Assembly: GCA_019914945.1 (NCBI GenBank)
Contig: CM034103.1
Span: forward strand, 15,776,785-15,840,784
DNA: 64,000 bases
Direction of reading: 5' to 3'
Origin: Typha latifolia
Lineage: Eukaryota; Streptophyta; Magnoliopsida; Poales; Typhaceae
Shown piece after piece: positions 34,487-45,926 of the stretch. Below the pieces are notes generated by a model. That model saw only the letters and a list, made by a program, of their open reading frames with translations, was not told the DNA's origin and made no database searches. The stretch's first letter is position 1; every line of letters starts with the position of its first letter. The translations under genes and the position numbers were made by a program.

Positions 34487-37346
34487 ATGAATCTCTTCCG
34501 GTTCGCCGGCGACATGACCCATCTCTTCAGCGTCGTCGTCCTCCTCCTCAAGATCTACGCCACCAAGTCCTGCTCTGGTTCGCACTAGGATTTGATCTTC
34601 CCTACTCTGATCGATTTCTTTGTAACCTCTTTAGCATTTTCGATTGGCATAGGGATTTCGCTGAAGACGCAGGAGTTGTACGCCCTCGTCTTCTTGACGC
34701 GCTACTTGGATCTGCTCACGGATTACATCTCGTTGTACAATAGTGTGATGAAGGTGGTGTTCATTTCGAGCTCGCTCGCCATAGTGTGGTGCATGCGTGT
34801 TCACCCCTTGGTTCGCCGGACCTACGACAAGGATCAGGACACCTTCCGGCATTACATCCTTGTCGCAGTGAGCTTTGTGCTGGCGCTGCTCTTCCACGAT
34901 CATTTCACATTTCGAGAGGTAATTTGATCGGTTATCAATGCTATTTATGGTTAAGATTGATAATTTGCATGTTTATAAGCATTAGTAAGATGATCTGCGG
35001 GAGCTCACTGATGATGACAACGGTAGTTGGAGTATTGCAGAGGTACCTATTTTGGAGTTAGCAATTGTGTGCCGGTTTTATTGTTGTAATTGTTGCTTAC
35101 TTCCTAAAAGGGTCTTTCAAATGAGTTGTTGAAGGATTTTGGAGAAGATAGATTTCTTCTTCCCGGGAGAAATGGAGATCGTCCCAGTTAGGATTTCCTT
35201 AGAACGTAGAAGAAATAAATATAGGTGATAAGTATGAATTTACAGAGATTAAAAATGGAAGTTACGTAGGTCAACTCCTCTAAAGGTTACGGGCGTAAAC
35301 AGATTTTGTACTGCCTACTTCTTAAAGATTGTCTTATTCTAATCTTCCATTAGAATAATCAAGTGTAAACCTCCTGTTGATCAGGTGTAAACTGGAGTTC
35401 CACACACTAGATTAACAGCACTAAGCATAGGTGGCAAGTCTATTTTCCATTGGCTTGAGAATTTGTATGACTTTTATTGCTCTCCACCATTTGTTGTTAC
35501 CAGATTTGTGCTTATTACGCTTTAAGATTGTTGACCTTGAGAAAAGCATTGGCAATTTGGCATAATGTCTATGTTATATAAAAAGTAGTGAATCATCACT
35601 TATCATGGCTTGCATGAATGTATTATAACATTTTTTATCCATATCAAACTAGTAATTTGAACTTTCACTTTTATATGCACTTCCTTAAAGATCAGACTAC
35701 CCTAATTTGTAACTTAGTCAAGTTTTAATTGGTAGCCAATCATACAAGATTCTTTGCTTGAGGTGGACCTTGAAAGGGGTTAGGAAATCAACATATCAAG
35801 GTTTGAAAGTACTATATGAGCATATAGCTTTTCACTTCCTCTCATTCTTGTGTTTTCATGCCTTACTGAAAGTTTGTGCCTTGATAAATCAGAAGTCAAT
35901 GTGCATGTCTTTGTTTATCCCTTCTGGCCATCAAACTGCCTGTTCTTTGCCAGTTTATATTATCCTGGAATATTAAGGGCTTGCAACCTATATGTTAATA
36001 GCATATATTGTATCAGCAAAACTTATTTGTTCCACAAATACTTGTCTGGTTATAGTTCAGCTGGTTAGGTTGGTTGATGTGCCTTTTTTTTTTTTGTGAA
36101 CATATTAAGAAGTTTGAAGTTGCTATTCCCAAGTTAAAATAATACACATCAGCTCTGTGCCTCTAATATTGTCCTTTTTGCAGATTTGTTGGGCATTTTC
36201 CATTTACTTAGAGGCGGTGGCAATTCTTCCTCAGTTAGTTCTGCTGCAGAGAAGTGGAAATGTGGACAATTTGACTGGGCAATACATTTTCTTTCTTGGG
36301 TATTGTTTTTCAGTCTCTGATTAGCTTATTATTTTTATCTAACTTTTATCTTCTAACGGCATAGATGAACCATATTTTTTTTTGCTTCATGACTTTCTGT
36401 ACATGAAAATTTCTATGCAGCATCCGTTAATCTAAAAAAGTAAAAAAGTAAAAAAGTTTGTCCTAATTGGATTCTCACTTACCTGTTAACAAATAACTGA
36501 GACTTATGTGCTAGCTAGTTTTAATATATAAGTGCACACCTGAAATATTTGCTTTTGAAGTGGCTTGTGTTGTGCTATTCGTACCAGGTATGGCATGCTA
36601 TAATATGTCCATCTTCAACTCCTATGATTTCTGAGTACATATTTGGTAGTATGCTGAAACAGTGATGCATCTAAACCTACAATGTTACTTTGTTCTCTGG
36701 GACATTCTATCCTTGACCATGTCGTGTTATGTTTGACGTCATATGGAAATAATGGTATTGTGTGTCTATGCTTCTACAATTTTATATCATGTATGTGTTT
36801 GCATTACAATTTTGGTAATATACATAAGATTACCTATGAACTTCAACTGTGATGCTTTTAAATGATCCAAGAATGTTACAGGTGAAAGCAACTGAAGAAG
36901 AGTCAGTTTAAACTTTAAATAATATTTGACTTTCAGCTTAGACTCCTTTGCTAATCATTCATAAACCTGTTTTGAGATATTATTATAACCTCACTCTATT
37001 TGATCTGCAGGGCCTACCGTGCTTTTTACATTTTTAACTGGATTTATCGCTACTTCACAGAGAGTCATTACAGTCGCTGGATATGTAAGTTTTTTAATGT
37101 TCGCAGATTTTGATTTAACTCGTAATACATGCTGAGAGTATCCTAATAAAATCTGTCTTCCAGCTTGGATTGCCGGTCTGGTTCAAACTGCTCTCTATGC
37201 TGATTTCTTCTATTACTATTTCTTGAGGTAAAATTCTTATAATGACCGTTACTGTAGTTAGGATGAGCTACTTTTATAGCCACTTACTTGTATCCCTTTA
37301 TGTTTGCAGCTGGAAAAACAACGCAAAGCTTCAGCTACCTGCTTGA
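34487..37346 (+). CDS. ERD2: ER lumen protein-retaining receptor (KDEL/HDEL receptor)
   Basis: Six exons (34487-34577, 34653-34918, 36184-36299, 37011-37084, 37164-37227, 37310-37346) give 215 aa, the usual length of this family. It starts [13 protein letters not shown] and carries the family blocks [44 protein letters not shown] and YADFFYYYF, with seven hydrophobic segments. ERD2 cycles between the Golgi and the ER, binds the C-terminal H/KDEL of escaped ER chaperones at the acidic Golgi pH and returns them to the ER. The C-terminus ([12 protein letters not shown]) has the Lys-rich cytosolic tail used for retrieval. The long intron 2 (34919-36183) has no gene in it. Confidence 0.96.
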
Positions 37347-38320
37347 GTCGAATGAAAGTAACAACACCTGCTCAACGAATGACTTAAAACTTCTGTTGGG
37401 CAATTACTTGGTACTGAGGTAGAAAATGTTCTACTACACGGAATAATGGGTCAGGACTTTGGTTCTGTTATCCCATTATAATGTCACTGTCGATGAAGGA
37501 TTCGTCATTAGTGGTGTTGTCTTCTTTTTAACTGTTAATATAATTACAAAGGTTACGCATTGCCAACTTCCAGGTAAGCCAGTTTTATGAACCTCATCAG
37601 ATCATTTTTGTAACAGCAGTGTGCATACCATGAGAGTTGTATGGGTGCTACTCGGTCTCTCGTTGTTGGTCCTCTGCCCATTTATATCTCGGCGTGCAAG
37701 GTGTTTGGTTGTGGAATAACCTTTAAAGTAATTTAGTTATATTTATTTTTAAATTTACATAAAATAATATATCACTTTAGATTATTATGATATTTAGTTT
37801 TAAATTAATACAGTAGTGTAATAATTATATTTAATGTAATGAAAGTAAATAATTTTAGAAGATAATTTGGTAGATAACTAAATTCTTTTTATAATAGATG
37901 GATGAAGGGAGGGGAGATAATGATTTACAATAATATTTTTTTATGGGTAAATGGTAAAATAATAATGAAAGAGAGGAAAAAGATATATAGAAGTAACGAA
38001 GAAAAATTGATTAATCTTCTTTGATGCATGTGTAGAATTCATAAAACCTACACGAGTATATGATATCGTATCTTAATCATCACAAACGCAGAATCTTTTA
38101 TCCGATAACATTATTCAAGCACTTGGCAAATGGTTGCCGAAGCAATTATGTTGGTAAAGACTTTATATAGACTCTACACTTTTGCTTCCAAGGCGACCAT
38201 CATCAAGTAACAAGCAAGCAACAGGCCATATGACTCGACGAGGCATTAATGGGTAGATTGTTATACAATATCAATCTACTAAGATCCAACGGCTGTGGTA
38301 ATAAGATAGTAGACGATTAA
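37347..38320. other. Convergent intergenic region
   Basis: This holds the KDEL receptor 3' flank and the OVATE gene 3' flank. It is AT-rich with no supported gene. Confidence 0.45.
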
Positions 38321-39235
38321 TCAACCACGTTGGTGGTTGGACCCGAAACCGAACCGCCCTGGATTGATCTCGAACCAGACCTGCCTAAAAACCTTCACGA
38401 TCACGTCATGGTACTCGTCCGAGTTCAACGTCAGGTAGCAAGCGAGCAGGCTCTCGAGCTCCTCCGGCCGTCCGATCCCTTTCTCCCATATCATCTCCAC
38501 CATCGACTCCTTAAAATCCTTGTGCGGATCTCGCGAACACTTCACCACCGCGAACCTCTCCAGTCCCTTTTCCTCCTCCATCTCCGCCTTCGCCATCGCC
38601 AGCGCCATCGCCATCGCCTTCGCCTTCATCCGAGGTGAGTAAACTCTAACCTTGCTTCTCGTCCTAATCTTACCGCTAAAGGACTTCCTCCCCTCTCCTC
38701 CACCGCACTCCGCTGTCCGATCGAGATCGGCGGCCTCGACCGGCCGCGTCCGTCGCCTCCTCCGTCGGATGCGGCTGCGAGCGAGTTCTAGATCGCCGTC
38801 GCGCCGCCTGCTCTCCGATGCACGAGAGTGTCGTGTGAACGGGATCAGGTGGCCCAGTGTTTGCGAGTCGGGGAGTTCGAGATACCCCCCGACCGACTGA
38901 TGCCGCGGGGATCGGCGATCCGGCCTTCGCTGCCGGAGGCCGACGCCGTCGTCGCCGAGGGAGAGGCGACGCGGCGCGTCACCTGATTGGGGGACGGGGA
39001 GTGCGGAGCACGCGGCGAGGCGTGGAGGCGGCGGAGGTGAGATGGACTTGGAGTTAGAGTTACTAGTCGGCTTTGGGCCTGGACTGGGATTAGAATGCGG
39101 GGAGTTAGGTTTGGGCTGGGAGCTCGTGGGCTTTAGCTTGGAGATCCAGGAGAAAGGAAGCACGTGGGAGAGGGAGAAGGCTTTCTTCTCTTCTTGCTGC
39201 TGTTGCTCTCGCTGTGGCTTCCTTCCCCATCTCAT
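38321..39235 (-). CDS. OVATE family protein (OFP) transcriptional repressor
   Basis: This is an intronless frame of 304 aa. The C-terminal OVATE domain (about residues 230-295) reads [22 protein letters not shown], then [28 protein letters not shown], which is the family hallmark. The N-terminal part is Pro/Ser/Arg-rich and poorly conserved, with an Arg-rich block ([10 protein letters not shown]) that is a likely nuclear signal. A methionine/alanine/lysine helix ([19 protein letters not shown]) precedes the domain. OFPs repress transcription, partner with TALE homeodomain (KNOX/BELL) proteins and shape fruits and other organs. The gene is GC-rich compared with its flanks, so it throws off many shadow frames on the other strand. 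The Met at 39235 is the first in frame. Confidence 0.92.
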   Translation of the reverse strand: MRWGRKPQREQQQQEEKKAFSLSHVLPFSWISKLKPTSSQPKPNSPHSNPSPGPKPTSNSNSKSISPPPPPRLAACSALPVPQSGDAPRRLSLGDDGVGLRQRRPDRRSPRHQSVGGYLELPDSQTLGHLIPFTRHSRASESRRRDGDLELARSRIRRRRRRTRPVEAADLDRTAECGGGEGRKSFSGKIRTRSKVRVYSPRMKAKAMAMALAMAKAEMEEEKGLERFAVVKCSRDPHKDFKESMVEMIWEKGIGRPEELESLLACYLTLNSDEYHDVIVKVFRQVWFEINPGRFGFGSNHQRG

Positions 39236-41082
39236 TCTTTTCTATATTGTTTGGAGAATTCGGTTGTAGTGTTGGGTAGTGGGGAACGTAGGGGCTTCCT
39301 TCGGTTATATAAAGTGGAGGAAAAGAACAGGAAGAGATGTGACTCCAGCTTCGTGTAGGTCGTTGCTCTCACTTGGATCTGATCCTCCACAGACCCAATG
39401 CGGAAATTTCCTACAATCCGGTACTTCGCAACCTGTGATGGGTTGCTTTTCTTTTATTTGGCAGCCAATGGCCGGGTTGTAGGAAGTTCCTGCAAACTGC
39501 GACGCAGAGAACTTTCCCCAGTGCTCTGTCTCTTGGGCATTCGAACGAGAGTGGCGGTTTCGGGGATAGCTAAAATAGCTTTTCTTCTGTAGCTTCCACA
39601 GACAAATCGTACCTTGGCGAGGAAAAAGAAAAGGGAAAAGTTGGGAGGAAAAGGAAGGAAGGCAGGAAATAAAGTAGGAGGATTAGCTTTTTCGCTTTTG
39701 TTGGTGATTTGAATCGACTCCCGCCCTCTATGTTTGTAGTAGGTCTATTTGTTTGATTTTGGACAAGTTTGCAGCAGAAAGATTTCGGAAAACTGACCAT
39801 CTAAGCACGCTTGTACTGTAATACTTGATGCACTTCCGGGTGGTTTGTCTGGGCTTGGGCAACGAATAAGTCAATTTGGGAGGGGTGCCGTTTAAGGTTC
39901 CTCAGATATTTCTAGGATTAAGCGCATGATTGATATTATGGTGATACAATTTTATAAGATACGATATGAATATTATGTTATTATGGTAATAGAGATTATA
40001 AATCAGTTGGTTTGTTCATGAGTATACAATTATAATAACATACTGTATGCAAGGATAAGTTCTAGTCTCAAGTCATAGTAAGTTCTCAAGTACTTGATTC
40101 CTCCAAAGCATAGAAAGTTTCTTGCCTATGTAGTCCGTTGCCCACTTTCCGCCGTCCTCTTTCCACTTGCCGCCCCTCTCTATCTCTCCTTTCACGCCGG
40201 AATCCTAATCACCATAGGCTCCAAGGTGGAATCTACTCAATTACTTGCACAGTTCCTTACAAATTTAATCCATTCATAATAACGCCATAATTGATGTTAG
40301 ATTCTATTGCTAATCCTTTCCTCGATCACCTACCACCCGTTCGAAGCGTAGAAAAAGCGCCTCCCACCTTTTGTCCTCTCACAGTATGCAGTCTCTCTGA
40401 CCACGCTATCCTTACTTTCACTCCTGGCCGCTCATCGTAAACTGGACTTGCCTCAAGCTTTCCAAAAGTGGCCATAAAGTGGTCGACCACTTCGCTCTTG
40501 CAGATGCCAAAGCTTCCAGGCTCTTATGCTATCCCAGTAATTACCACCTCACTACCATCAAATTCCATAGGTGGAGGAGGACCCATTTTTTACTTCTTCT
40601 CTTTCTATTTCCAGAACCAGAGTCTGCATGACTGGATCTGTCCCTAACAACTCGGAGGGAAGCATAGCCGTTCAAGCAGGAACGATGCTTCGTTCTCCGC
40701 CGTAGGTTTTGATATGCTGATAAGAGGTTAGGAGTGGAGTTCAGAGGAATCGATTCCCACCCCCATTGCCCTTTTCCGTTTCCATACATCTCTTTTGATG
40801 ATAGGTTAATGAATCAATTTTAGTCTTGCATCTTCTTCAATGGCTGAGACCAAAGAAGCTCTTAACAAACCTAAAAAACGGTTGATCTTACGCACTTCGA
40901 CTACCCAAGATGCTCCACGTCGCAGTGCTCCGTAGCTATAGTAGTAAAAAAAACCACTAGAAAACAAGGAGTAGATACATATTATATGTGAAATTTGCTA
41001 TGGCCCAATAAGAATAAAGCAAAATGGCATTTGGTGGTTACAGATACCCGTTTGACTGAGCCCAATTGACTTGATCTCTATG

Positions 41083-41117
<35 letters not shown>
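41083..41117. repeat. (CT)n microsatellite in promoter/leader
   Basis: About 17 CT dinucleotides lie immediately upstream of the TATA box of the secreted-peptide gene. CT-rich tracts near the transcription start are common in plant promoters. Confidence 0.9.
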
Positions 41118-41118
<1 letters not shown>

Positions 41119-41121
41119 CAC

Positions 41122-41130
41122 TATAAAAGG
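41122..41130 (+). promoter_or_regulatory. TATA box of secreted-peptide gene
   Basis: TATAAAAGG lies 48 bp upstream of the start codon at 41178, which places the transcription start near 41152-41155 and gives a leader of about 25 nt. Confidence 0.7.
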
Positions 41131-41177
41131 TCACCCCAAACCCTTGCCACGAAGCTAAACACCGTCTTCTTCTCCCC

Positions 41178-41432
41178 ATGGCATCAAACAATGGAAGCGT
41201 AGTGCTCCTTCTCATCGTCCATCTTCTCTTGTTTCCGTGGTCTATGGAAGCCAGGAAAGTTTTAGGTGGAGGAGAGGGAAAGACCCTCTACTTTGAAGGT
41301 GGTTTAACACTTGGTATCAATCCAAGAGTTAGTCCTTCTCCCTCTAATATTGCTGTTGATTTCAAGGCCTATTTGACGAGTGGTAGGGAAAGGTTTCTGC
41401 GGTCTGTCCCAAGCCCGGGCGTCGGCCATTAG
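41178..41432 (+). CDS. Small secreted peptide precursor, PIP/CEP-like
   Basis: This is a single exon of 84 aa. It has a hydrophobic signal peptide (VVLLLIVHLLLFPWSMEA, about residues 8-25), a variable middle and a conserved-looking C-terminus RSVPSPGVGH. C-terminal SxPS..GxGH is the mark of PAMP-induced secreted peptide (PIP/PIPL) precursors, and PSPGVGH also resembles the end of CEP peptides (SPGxGH). Such precursors are cleaved in the secretory pathway, Pro-hydroxylated, and released as ligands of leucine-rich repeat receptor kinases (RLK7 for PIP1, CEPR for CEP). The second residue of the motif is Val where PIPs usually have Gly, and the CEP F-R-P-T part is missing. The family call is therefore tentative, while the secreted-peptide call is firm. 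TATA box and leader upstream support expression. Confidence 0.75.
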   Translation: MASNNGSVVLLLIVHLLLFPWSMEARKVLGGGEGKTLYFEGGLTLGINPRVSPSPSNIAVDFKAYLTSGRERFLRSVPSPGVGH

Positions 41433-41522
41433 CTTTAATTAACTTCCACGCTTTCCAGCTATTCTCCTCAGTTCTGGTAACGCATGTAGAAGCTAATTCT
41501 TTGATAGGATCAAAAAGAAAAG

Positions 41523-41578
41523 TTTGATCCAATTAGTAAAGAAGTGTAAAACTTTGATCCAATTAGTAAAGACGTGTA
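41523..41578. repeat. Short tandem duplication (two units, period 30)
   Basis: TTTGATCCAATTAGTAAAGA occurs at 41523 and 41553, giving two near-identical 30-bp units just after the peptide gene. Confidence 0.85.
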
Positions 41579-41931
41579 CATCGACCGGAAGTCATAGATC
41601 TGCTATATTGCTGGTATTTTGTTCGTATAGGAGAAGGAATATTTCTATATGCTATACCTTTCTTCAGTTTCTGCATGCATGCAAGTGGCTAATAGTGACT
41701 TTGGAACCTCGAATCACCCTCAAATTTACAATCCAGAAGTGTAGATATGTCCTGATCAATTTCAACTACCTTCGGGGATTGCAATTCGTGTCAATAATCG
41801 AGAACTTGGATTGGTATCCATATGTGGAGAATCTAGCTCATACATACTCGAAATGGTGGTCTAATTACGACATACCAAAAGAGAAAAGAGAAGCGAGACT
41901 AAAAAGGCGGATCCAGCTTAATTACGATTGA
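41524..41931 (+). CDS. Orphan 135-codon ORF of unknown origin
   Basis: This frame is unusually long for AT-rich intergenic DNA. Its second half (LRGLQFVSIIENLDWYPYVE, then YSKWWSNYDIPKEKREARLK) has a protein-like composition with many Trp/Tyr and a basic tail. The first half begins in the 30-bp tandem repeat and looks less real. I recognise no domain. It may be the tail of a captured or decayed gene, or a real short gene with an upstream exon. There is no clear promoter for it apart from the peptide gene's transcription unit, for which it could be 3' UTR. Confidence 0.25.
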   Translation: MIQLVKKCKTLIQLVKTCTSTGSHRSAILLVFCSYRRRNISICYTFLQFLHACKWLIVTLEPRITLKFTIQKCRYVLINFNYLRGLQFVSIIENLDWYPYVENLAHTYSKWWSNYDIPKEKREARLKRRIQLNYD

Positions 41932-42993
41932 AAAAAATTAAGTTTGCCAGACTAACTACATTAATTCAGAAGTCCTTTTAAAATTCCAATTAGGTTTTAA
42001 CTCATAAATTTTCAGATTTCTTTTACAAAATATTGCCGCTCAATTTACCATAGAAGAATCTCTCCTTTTGACATATCAAATTATTATCATTTTGGAACAC
42101 CAAGATCATAACACAAAACGTTGGTAACACTACTTCATTAGAATAAAGTGTTTGTTGATGCTTGTTTTTGCAGTACTATACTCTATATATATTGTTACTT
42201 AATTGCTTCTCCTCAATGATCAACGAAAACAGATAAATGGTGAACTCTAAATATACTGTTCTTAAATAAACAAAACAAACTTCAAACCTAATTAGTCATA
42301 ACATGAAGTCAGATTGCTAATGACACAAACAGCAAATAAGATATTTACAGAGCTTCTTACTCCAACAGTACCAAGTATTTCTCAACTATGTCCTATGAAA
42401 TAACTTAAGTTCTCACGAAAATCTTAGATATGCTCACTTAAAGCCTTCTTTCTTTTCCTAGTAGGATGGTGAGGACTCTTGTATTCCATGGGCGGTGCAA
42501 ATCACTTGTTTATAGAACATTTGCAGTTAAACTAGTCCTGTCCAAAGGCTTGGTATTTGTGTTTTTCCTAGTATCACAACTGTATGAGATACAGTTAAAA
42601 GACAAGCATACCAACTACAAGTGAACTTACGTAGTGATAATACACCACTGCCTTTACAGTAATATTGTCATACATACATGGGGATTAATTAAAATTTGTT
42701 CAAAGAGAGTGTTGTCAAAAGAATGCATTTGGAAGTTCTATCTTGAAGCACCTCTCGAAGCTTTAGGATGATTAAACTCTTATTATCCCTCTTTTTCTAC
42801 TAAAATCTCTACAGATCAATAAAGTAGCTTATTAATCAATATAGCAGGCTACTTCAGTAACTATGAACGCAGGTGAGACAATAAATTAATATGGAACACC
42901 ACTACCATACAAGGATATAACCACACATACCTCACTGAAAAATAGCACAAAATTCCAAATTGAGGCATTTCAAGTTGAAAGAAAGAGCTATCA
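41932..42993. other. Intergenic
   Basis: This is AT-rich DNA leading to the 3' end of the HSFA4-like gene. No gene is seen. Confidence 0.4.
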
Positions 42994-45469
42994 TCAGGTT
43001 TTTTCAGCTGAAGTGAGATGCCCCATTTTCTCTGTTATATGATCCGCATTCTTCTTGTTCCACCAAATGTTCAACCTTTCAGTTATTTTTTCTTGATTTC
43101 TTTTGTCATCTGCATCTCGTCTTTCTGACTGAACCTCCTGTATATCAGAAGAGCCAGGAATCTCTGTAAGAAATTGCTCCCAGAAAATATCATTTACTCC
43201 AGGGGGCACATTAGACACTGCGGTCTCAATTGTTTGATCTCTTGATGAATCATGTTCAGCAACAGCAGGCTCAGAGTTCACGTCTATCTCAGAGATCTTA
43301 CTCCGTGTATCTGACTGAAACTCTGTCAAAGGAAGAGCAGGGCTTTCTGCACAACTTATGGATTCTTCCAGCTCAGGGGAGGAATAAATATCTCTAATAT
43401 GAGGTGAATTAGGAGGCAATTTAGACAATGATTGCAAGTTTGTGTCAGTTTCCCCAGACAATGCACGTATCTCCGTAAGTACTACAGCAGAAGGAGGGCA
43501 AGGCACAGTACTGTCATAAAGCATGTCTTCACCAGAAGCTTCACATACACTTTGGAAAAATTTCTCCAAGGAATTCAACGACGATTCCATCTTCTCGAAT
43601 GGCTCTATGGCTAATGTGTGTGCAGACACTATGTCCGAGCTCACTCCGCTCAAGTCCTGGAAAGGTTCTTCCGTATCGGCTTCCACACAAAAGATGTTAG
43701 TCATTGGGAGCCTTCGCTTCTTATTCTGAAGATCAGAATTCTGTCCAAAGATGGACAGAAATCCATGTCTCTGAATGATCTGACTCAAGAAAGCTGTCAG
43801 ACTTCTTTGACGGTGCTCCATTATTTGCAGTCTCTCCTCTAAAGACTGCATTTGTCTATCCATTGCAAGCTGTTCTTGGGTGTGTTTCTGAAGCTCTGAT
43901 ATGAAAACACCCTTATCATGCTTAAGCTTATCAATCTCTTCCTTGAGTTCCTGTCTTTCTTCTTCTGCTAATGGTCCATTCCCTTGGTGTTGAAGTGAAT
44001 GGCTATGTATTGGTTTACGTCTGTGAATATTTTTCAACAGATGCCTCTGCCCCCTTATAAAGTCCTCGTTTGAAAATTCCCACTGATCGGGATCTATTTT
44101 CCGGAAACCCTACAACAAGATAATGAAATGGGGATGAACATTAAAAGCACATAGAAGGATCATTTGACACAAACAATATTGTAACACAAGGAATAAAGAG
44201 AAACAGGTTCTGCTAACAGTTGTTATTATTTAACTTATTTTCATTTATGATGGGAAAATGAAGGAAATTACGGTAGTGATGAATACAAGATATTATCTAC
44301 AAAACCTACAAAATCACACAGAGAATTCTTCTATAAGTGCATAAAGGTAAAGGAGGTTCTAATTAAGTTGAGCACATTCGGAAGATCAGCTTGCAATAAA
44401 TTTTTAGCCTAACATCAAGGACCAAGCAAGGCCAATATATGAGCTTTATCATTTATCAGTATCAAATCAAGGTTGATTCAAGTATGAATGCATTCTTGGA
44501 AAAAAAAATACCGCAGATGTCTAAATAAACCATCAAACACTTATTTAAAAGGATGACCAATCTATGTACGTATTTGCATGCATCTAGCCTTCACTCATAT
44601 AAATCAATCCTTATCAATACAAATATGTTATAATTAGAACAACTTTTACCCAGAGGTCATAAAACTGAATCTCCTATCATATCAGCCATGATAAAATTCG
44701 ATCTGCACATAGGGTGCTTATCAGCAGCTTGAAATGGGCAAAAGAAGGGGTCTCATAGGAAACTCACAATTCTACATATATCATTGAGGATTGGCGGTAC
44801 TCCAAAGAGGTCCAAGATATCGACAAATATCAAATACAAAGTTAAGTGTCCAATTCTAGAATCAGAGGGGAAAGAATAATCCATTCTGTGGCGAAGAGGA
44901 CAAATAAATGACCCATAAATACTATGAGAATTTGGATTTAACTTCACCCAACTATCCATTAATCATAGAATGACATATAATGGGTGATAACTAAGACTAG
45001 AAAAATGCCAAAAAAAATTGAACACCCCTTCTCTTTCTTCTGAGCAAGATCAATAATTTAAACATCTAGTGCATGCAGATTAACAATGCTATCAAATCAG
45101 ATATCAGCTTAACATATCCAATATTTTCCAATTAAAAAAAAGAGAGATTTTAGAGTATCCAACACCAGCAACACAAATTAGATGATAAAAAAGTTATCAA
45201 TACAATTAGTGCTGAAAAAGATCACTAATTTCCATCAAATTCCCTTCACTTACATAAGTATTCAGTTGCCTGACGAAGCTAGAGAAGTTATTATGCTTGA
45301 AGTACTTGGGAAGCAGATCCCTAGAGAATTCCGGCGGATTCCAAACCACGAAGCTCGCATTAGTGGCGCTCCACGAGACAATCGAGCTCGTCGAAGGGTC
45401 ATCCACCATATCATACGTCTTCACGAGGAAAGGAGCCGGCGAACTCGAACTCCCCTGCGAGCTCTCCAT
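42994..45469 (-). CDS. HSFA4: Heat stress transcription factor, class A4-like
   Basis: Two exons on the minus strand (45469-45254 and 44109-42994) give 443 aa. The intron falls inside the DNA-binding domain (after LNTY, before GFRK), at the position conserved in all plant HSFs. The domain (about residues 12-105) reads [34 protein letters not shown], then [11 protein letters not shown]. An HR-A/B oligomerisation coiled coil of the long class A type follows (about 130-195), then KKRR as nuclear signal. Near the C-terminus [16 protein letters not shown] is an AHA activation motif. HIHRRKP/HSHS and the AHA text favour A4 over A5. Class A4 factors work in oxidative and salt stress and cadmium tolerance; A5 restrains A4. 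The start Met at 45469 fits the family length. Confidence 0.93.
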
Positions 45470-45913
45470 CCCAATCCACCAACACTACCAACCTCCACTC
45501 GCACCCGATCCCACTCCCAACCACCGAAACTGGGAAACTCCTCCCTCAATCATTGCGACATCAGGTCAGACTTCACGTCGATTTCAGCAATCTCGGCCGA
45601 TCCGCCGAGATTATTTTCCCTAGAAGCCCTATGTCTTCTTGTTTTCTTCGATTCGATCTGCAACAAGCGCGGCAAACGACGCGATCGAGAATTTTACGGA
45701 AAAAAAAGAACAAAACGAATCAAATATGTGAGAAAATTGGTGGACTTGGTTCAACCAATCTGGCGCAGAAGAGGAGCGAAGACCGAGGCCTTTTTTCCCT
45801 TTCTCGTCCTATGATTTGGATTTGGACTTGGATTTGGTGCCGCCGATGCGAGAAGAGAAGTCGGCCATGTTCTGGAAGGATTTAGATGGATCTTGCAGTA
45901 TTTTGAAGCTGTA
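45470..45913 (-). promoter_or_regulatory. Probable 5' leader of the HSFA4-like gene
   Basis: This stretch is GC-richer than the flanking AT-rich DNA, and a TATA sequence on the minus strand (CTTTATATAG) lies at about 46003-46013. The plus-strand frames here (45182-45885) are shadows of the HSF exon and its leader. Confidence 0.45.
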
Positions 45914-45926
45914 GAAATTTCTAGAA
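45914..45926. promoter_or_regulatory. Perfect three-unit heat shock element
   Basis: GAAatTTCtaGAA is the ideal alternating nGAAnnTTCn heat shock element. It lies 445 bp upstream of the HSFA4-like start codon, in its leader or promoter, so the gene could be under HSF control, including its own. Confidence 0.65.

Larger units (their letters stand above)
39236..41177. other. Intergenic; possible decayed coding remnant
   Basis: The first 500 bp are the OVATE promoter. About 40080-40940 is GC-balanced and looks like worn coding DNA, with short frames at 40094-40279 (+), 40541-40789 (-) and a 31-codon frame starting ATGGCTGAGACC near 40841. I cannot assign any of them to a family. A CT run and TATA box of the next gene end the interval. 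Confidence 0.35.

Noticed and set aside
45182..45885. Long plus-strand frames of 210, 108 and 110 codons
   Set aside because: They lie opposite the first exon and leader of the HSFA4-like gene, whose minus-strand frame is clearly conserved. They show no domain of their own.
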